Part shown: positions 60,801 to 64,000 of the stretch, piece by piece
How positions within the stretch are numbered: position 1 is the first letter of the stretch
Layout: each line of letters starts with the position of its first letter
Source of the DNA: Neurospora intermedia
Lineage: Eukaryota > Ascomycota > Sordariomycetes > Sordariales > Sordariaceae
Length of the DNA stretch: 64,000 bases
Assembly: GCA_037102815.1 (NCBI GenBank)
Contig: BTPP01000003.1
Location: 2,108,001 to 2,172,000, forward strand
Direction of reading: 5' to 3'
Position numbers and translations under genes: made by a program
Notes under the pieces: model-generated
Told to the model about the DNA's origin: nothing
The model's input: the letters and a program-made list of their open reading frames with translations, nothing else
Database searches by the model: none

Positions 60801-60946
60801 AGAGCGATGTTGCTTGCATTGAAAAGACGAAATTTTGCGGGTAAAAACGGGATTTTCAATGTCAGGTGTCATCAGCTGGACCGCCCCATTTTTCTGGGTG
60901 GGGGAGGGTGCAGGTAGGAAAGCAGAGGGTGCGGGGAGGGTTACTC
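57892..60946 (-). mobile_element. Mutator-like DNA transposon MULE-2
   Basis: 3055 bp with ~42-bp inverted repeats starting GAGTAACCCTCCCCGCACCC at both ends, flanked by the 8-bp duplication TAGAATTG at 57884-57891 and 60947-60954 (a 9-bp reading TAGAATTGG is also possible). The termini keep CA and TG, while the interior is RIP-altered. The inner side of the right end shares a ~90-bp block with the MITE at 38118. The 8-bp duplication alone would suggest hAT, but the transposase remnants are of MULE type. Confidence 0.88.
58130..60560 (-). pseudogene. MULE-2 transposase gene (RIP-broken)
   Basis: Minus-strand reading from about 60560. A FAR1-like segment with DCPFCIII and a following KWTVRPLNL lies near 60130-60240. 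The MULE core entry is near 59720-59800, with INTIYKT as counterpart of the D-x-TYKTN motif. A CI.YINCNIIKYFKDNW block near 59415-59460 corresponds to C-x-WHIxxN. An acidic serine-rich insert (SNTQDNSEEEF-like) is near 59340-59400, and an acidic C-terminal end near 58210-58260. Stops of RIP type are frequent. The classification is firm at superfamily level only. Confidence 0.75.
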
Positions 60947-60954
60947 TAGAATTG

Positions 60955-61325
60955 GGCCTCTAGATTACTAATAGTACGGTTATTAACGTATAATTTCGCT
61001 TCGGCTATATAGTTCTACGTATTGAATTCCTTCTTATCGCCGGTAAATTTATTAAGATGTGGAAGTATTGGCTTCGGTTGGTTAGAGCTCTCTCCGGGAG
61101 TGTTAGAGGCTTTTAGATTGGCTAGTTCGTTGATAAGGATTTATATAGCCGTAGCGACCTGCTACTGGTGTTCGCTGGAGTTTTGAGCCTAAGGGATTAA
61201 AGTTATAACGAAAAAAAAAGGAAGTTGATAGTTGGAGTACTCTTCGGCAGTTGGAGCGAACGGTGGCGAGTGTGCTGGAGACCGCTTGAGGGAGCTGGAG
61301 GGTTGAAGAAGAGGGTTGATTATAA
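60955..61325 (-). pseudogene. Interior of LTR element X next to its 5' LTR
   Basis: 371 bp whose minus-strand reading contains a KFTGDKKEF segment near 61030, resembling the start of a Gypsy-type Gag core. A long open stretch continues into the LTR but is not a gene. Fossil. Confidence 0.5.
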
Positions 61326-61637
61326 TATAAGGGATTTACGAGGTATATACGCAGGTAGGCCTTGTAAAGAGCTTGAAATAATCGACAAAGAGGAGGAAGT
61401 TTTGTGCTAGTATGGCTGGTATAGAGCCCATAGCTAAATATACGAAAGAGATGCGTGGGTATTGAAGGTGCTAGAAATGCCAAGGCCAGAAATGTGGCCC
61501 GTGCGGCTCCCGAGGGATGTACCCAATGGGGCCCGGCGCCAAGGCGGCTGCCGACAGCCGACCGGCCCGTGCACCCAACCAGAGGGCACGCCTGGCTTAC
61601 ACGCCAGGCAAACACTCTGGCCGCCAGCCCCGTGACA
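61326..61637 (-). repeat. Right (5') LTR of element X
   Basis: 312 bp, same length as the left LTR, ending CCCCGTGACA before the CCTAT duplication. Relatively rich in CA and TG, so little RIP-altered. Confidence 0.88.
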
Positions 61638-64000
61638 CCTATATCCTAATATTTATTAATTTATTCTCCTCCCTCGACCTTTCTTCTAATATAAAACGAA
61701 TTCCTCTATAATACTTTCAAATTCTCTATTGAATTCCTAAGAAGCAAATTCGAAATGTTTTATTATATTAATTCTTTCTAGGACTAATATCTATTTCTCC
61801 GATACTTCCTTTATTTTTACTATATTTATAAAATTCTAATTATATTTTCCTTTTTCCTCTATTTTTTTTATTTTTTCTTCCTACTAAGACCTAAATTTCC
61901 TAAAGGTAATAATTTAAGCCGGTTTATTCGTACCGCTATACTCCCTGATATTTAACTTCAACCTTTAATAATAATTATATATAATTAATTATTTTATCCC
62001 TCTCTCTTTATATTGTATTTCCGAATTTTATGAGTTTGTTATAAGGAGGAAGTAAATTAAATTTCTAATATTATACCTTTATAAAGCAGCGAACAGCCCC
62101 TAAACTAATTTTATTTCTTAAATGCTAATTAGAATAATAAAGATTATAACCCTTAATTATAATTAAATTTCCCGCCGGGGGTCCGACTTTAATAAATTCG
62201 AAGAGTAGCGACCTTTATTAATATTCCGGCGTTCCCTATATAGAAATAGGTAGATAAATAGAATAAATAGTCGTTAGGTCCTTTAAATTCTTGAATATTA
62301 CTATAATTTAATCTTTTTTAATTTAAAAGTCTAAGTCCTTTAAATTCTACTTTTTATTTATATATATTATTACCCTTCCTTTCTCTATACAATCGACCCA
62401 AAATATCTTCCGCTTTTAGGACGGTAGATATCCCTATTTAAATTTCTATCCGGCTCCTAAATTATTATAATATTATAAATCTCCTTTTATTCGAATCAAA
62501 GCTTCCCTCTCTTATACAACTTCCCCACATTCTAATAAAATATTTTTAATTAAACTATTATTTACCCTAGAATAAAGTTCCTTCTAATCCTTTAAGAAAG
62601 GATAAGGGTATAACTATTTTCCTAAGGGGAATTATAATTTTATAAATAGCATTACTATTTTACGACCGATTTCCCCCTATATTCTATAAATATAAGTAAT
62701 ATATATTTATAGGACCCCATAAGTTTATTTATTTTAATCGGAAAGACGGACCGACAATCTTCTTCAATTATCCCCTTTCTATAATTCTTCTAATATATCT
62801 CTTTAAAGTAATAATAGTACGGGAATTAAAGGGGGCGTTTAGTAAAACGCCCTTATTTATAATTTCCATTATTAATTCTAATACCTTTCCGGCTAGGTTT
62901 TTATAGAGGGCGAACGCCTATAACTTTTTAATATATATAATAAATATTTTTATAAATACCTTCTAGAGAATAGGATATTCCTTATAATTATACGTATAGT
63001 AACCTTTCTTCCTATATAATTTATAATGAATAAGTAACTTATTATTATTAAACAGACAATTCACTTCGTTAAAGTAATCTCCTTCGTATTTAATTTTACT
63101 ATAGTAGGTATAAATATTTTTTTAGCGGTAGAACTTTACTATATATGCGATTCCCTAATATTTAAAGTATTATTAAATATTATTCCAAATTTAGAATAGT
63201 TCGTATAAATATACGCCGCCGTACTAAAAGAAGAGGTTATTTTAAAGGAAATATACTACTAATATAGTAGTAACTTCTATTAGGAATAAACTTCTATTCT
63301 CTCTATCCCTTCTCTTCTATAATTAAATTCTAATAATAAATACCTCTGGGTTTTTTTCTTTTATTGTCTTTAATATAGCCTCCGCTATAGTATAATTCCT
63401 AATACTATTCTAAAGTACGCCCCGAATTAATACGTTTATAATATTTATAATAATAAAAGTATTAGGGCTAAAAACTTCTGTAATTTATATTTAGTTATGC
63501 TAATATTAATTTTATATAGATTTATCGAATATAATTATATAATTTCTAATCGTTAATATTCTAATAGCCGTACGGATTATTAGATTAATAATTTTTTCAT
63601 TTAGGTATATAATTAGGGTCGTCTTCGTATTTTTATTCGAATAATTTATAATTTTAATAGTAATTATCGCTCCCTTAGTAATAAACTACAGCTTGAAGTT
63701 AAAAGTGATAAACTTTCTAATAATAATAAATAATTATTAAAAGGTAGTACTAATTTTACTTAGGTTAATTTTCGCTATAATATCGGCCTAACGCTTTAGT
63801 ACTTCTTAAGTACCTTTCTTAATTTCCTTTAGAATATCCTTCTTTAGGTCGTTAAAATCCTTTTTAATAATAAACTAATCGGTTCTAACCTTACTAGCTT
63901 CGGATCGTATAAATTTACTTTTTCGGACGCGTACCTTCGCGAATTCGAAAAATAATTTTCGAATTTAATAATAATCCTTAATCGAAACGGTATTATAGTC

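Larger units (their letters stand above)
43383..61637 (-). mobile_element. LTR element X with Gag-like remnant, hosting Copia and MULE-2
   Basis: 312-bp LTRs at 43383-43694 and 61326-61637, TSD CCTAT at 43378-43382 and 61638-61642. A purine tract on the minus strand next to the left LTR (about 43695-43717) fixes the orientation as minus. Its own interior is only ~1.6 kb: 43695-43788, 56781-57891 and 60955-61325. Minus-strand reading of 60955-61200 and 57500-57890 resembles a Gypsy-type Gag; no pol domain is seen. It is a broken fossil with RIP-type changes, older than the Copia element and MULE-2 inside it. It is either a naturally gag-only element or an internal deletion. Confidence 0.8.
43336..64000 (-). 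mobile_element. Tad1-like LINE, copy H, split by LTR element X
   Basis: A 47-bp piece at 43336-43382 and the segment 61638-64000 are contiguous LINE sequence on the minus strand, separated by element X and its duplication CCTAT. The right part covers endonuclease and ORF1 and leaves the window before the 5' end. The left end lies in the endonuclease/reverse transcriptase linker, not at a LINE 3' end, so it was cut by a rearrangement. RIP-altered throughout. Confidence 0.8.

Noticed and set aside
57892-60946. hAT transposon, from the 8-bp target duplication
   Set aside because: Minus-strand motifs (FAR1-like segment, TYKT and CI.YINCN counterparts) are of MULE type, and the duplication can also be read as 9 bp.
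61103-61615. 170-codon minus-strand gene
   Set aside because: It spans the LTR and the start of the Gag-like interior of element X and has no protein-like signature in the LTR part.

Overview
The window looks like a filamentous ascomycete (Pezizomycotina) chromosome segment where an ordinary gene-bearing arm meets a repeat island. The first ~3.6 kb has normal base composition, two compact introns and recognisable host genes. From ~3.65 kb to the right edge almost everything is repeat DNA in which CA and TG have been converted to TA while C in CG, CC and CT contexts persists. That is the signature of repeat-induced point mutation (RIP), a process of filamentous ascomycetes.

Host part (1-3640): the 5' end of a gene on the minus strand (nucleolar MAK21/NOC1-like by its N-terminus, running off the left edge) is divergently arranged with a three-exon mitochondrial, bacterial-type prolyl-tRNA synthetase gene on the plus strand. 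No other intact host gene is seen.

Repeat island (3640-64000): I resolve it as nested insertions, mostly by target-site duplications (TSDs). (1) LTR element Y, 4136-20751 (TSD GTTAG), contains a Ty3/Gypsy element at 4706-12228 (TSD CTAGG) and a full-length Tad1-like LINE copy A at 12908-19856. (2) A degraded unidentified region at 20757-22688 and 28490-28984 is split by 5'-truncated LINE B (22706-28151), which holds a Mutator-like transposon MULE-1 (24437-27582), and by a 282-bp LINE tail. (3) A chain of plus-strand LINE pieces C, E and F runs from 28985 to 42083. C is interrupted by LINE D, which carries a young non-coding LTR element (TRIM, 32743-33686). F is interrupted by a 596-bp MULE-type MITE and by a 1281-bp TIR element of unknown family. 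(4) A Gypsy fragment (42084-43335) abuts LINE H. LINE H is split by LTR element X (43383-61637, TSD CCTAT), and X contains a Ty1/Copia element (43789-56775, TSD ACACT) and a second transposon, MULE-2 (57892-60946). The Copia element itself contains full-length LINE G (44974-51932). LINE H resumes at 61638 and runs off the right edge.

Nine LINE copies, five LTR elements, one Gypsy fragment and four TIR elements are recognised. All autonomous elements look dead from RIP. The short non-coding elements (TRIM, MITE, 1281-bp element) are nearly untouched. The most interesting observations are the shared half-tRNA primer-binding site of the TRIM and the Copia element, the MITE that shares subterminal DNA but not terminal repeats with MULE-2, two LTR elements without pol, and the sparing of element edges from RIP. 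I saw no tRNA, rRNA, CRISPR or complete intact protein gene inside the island.
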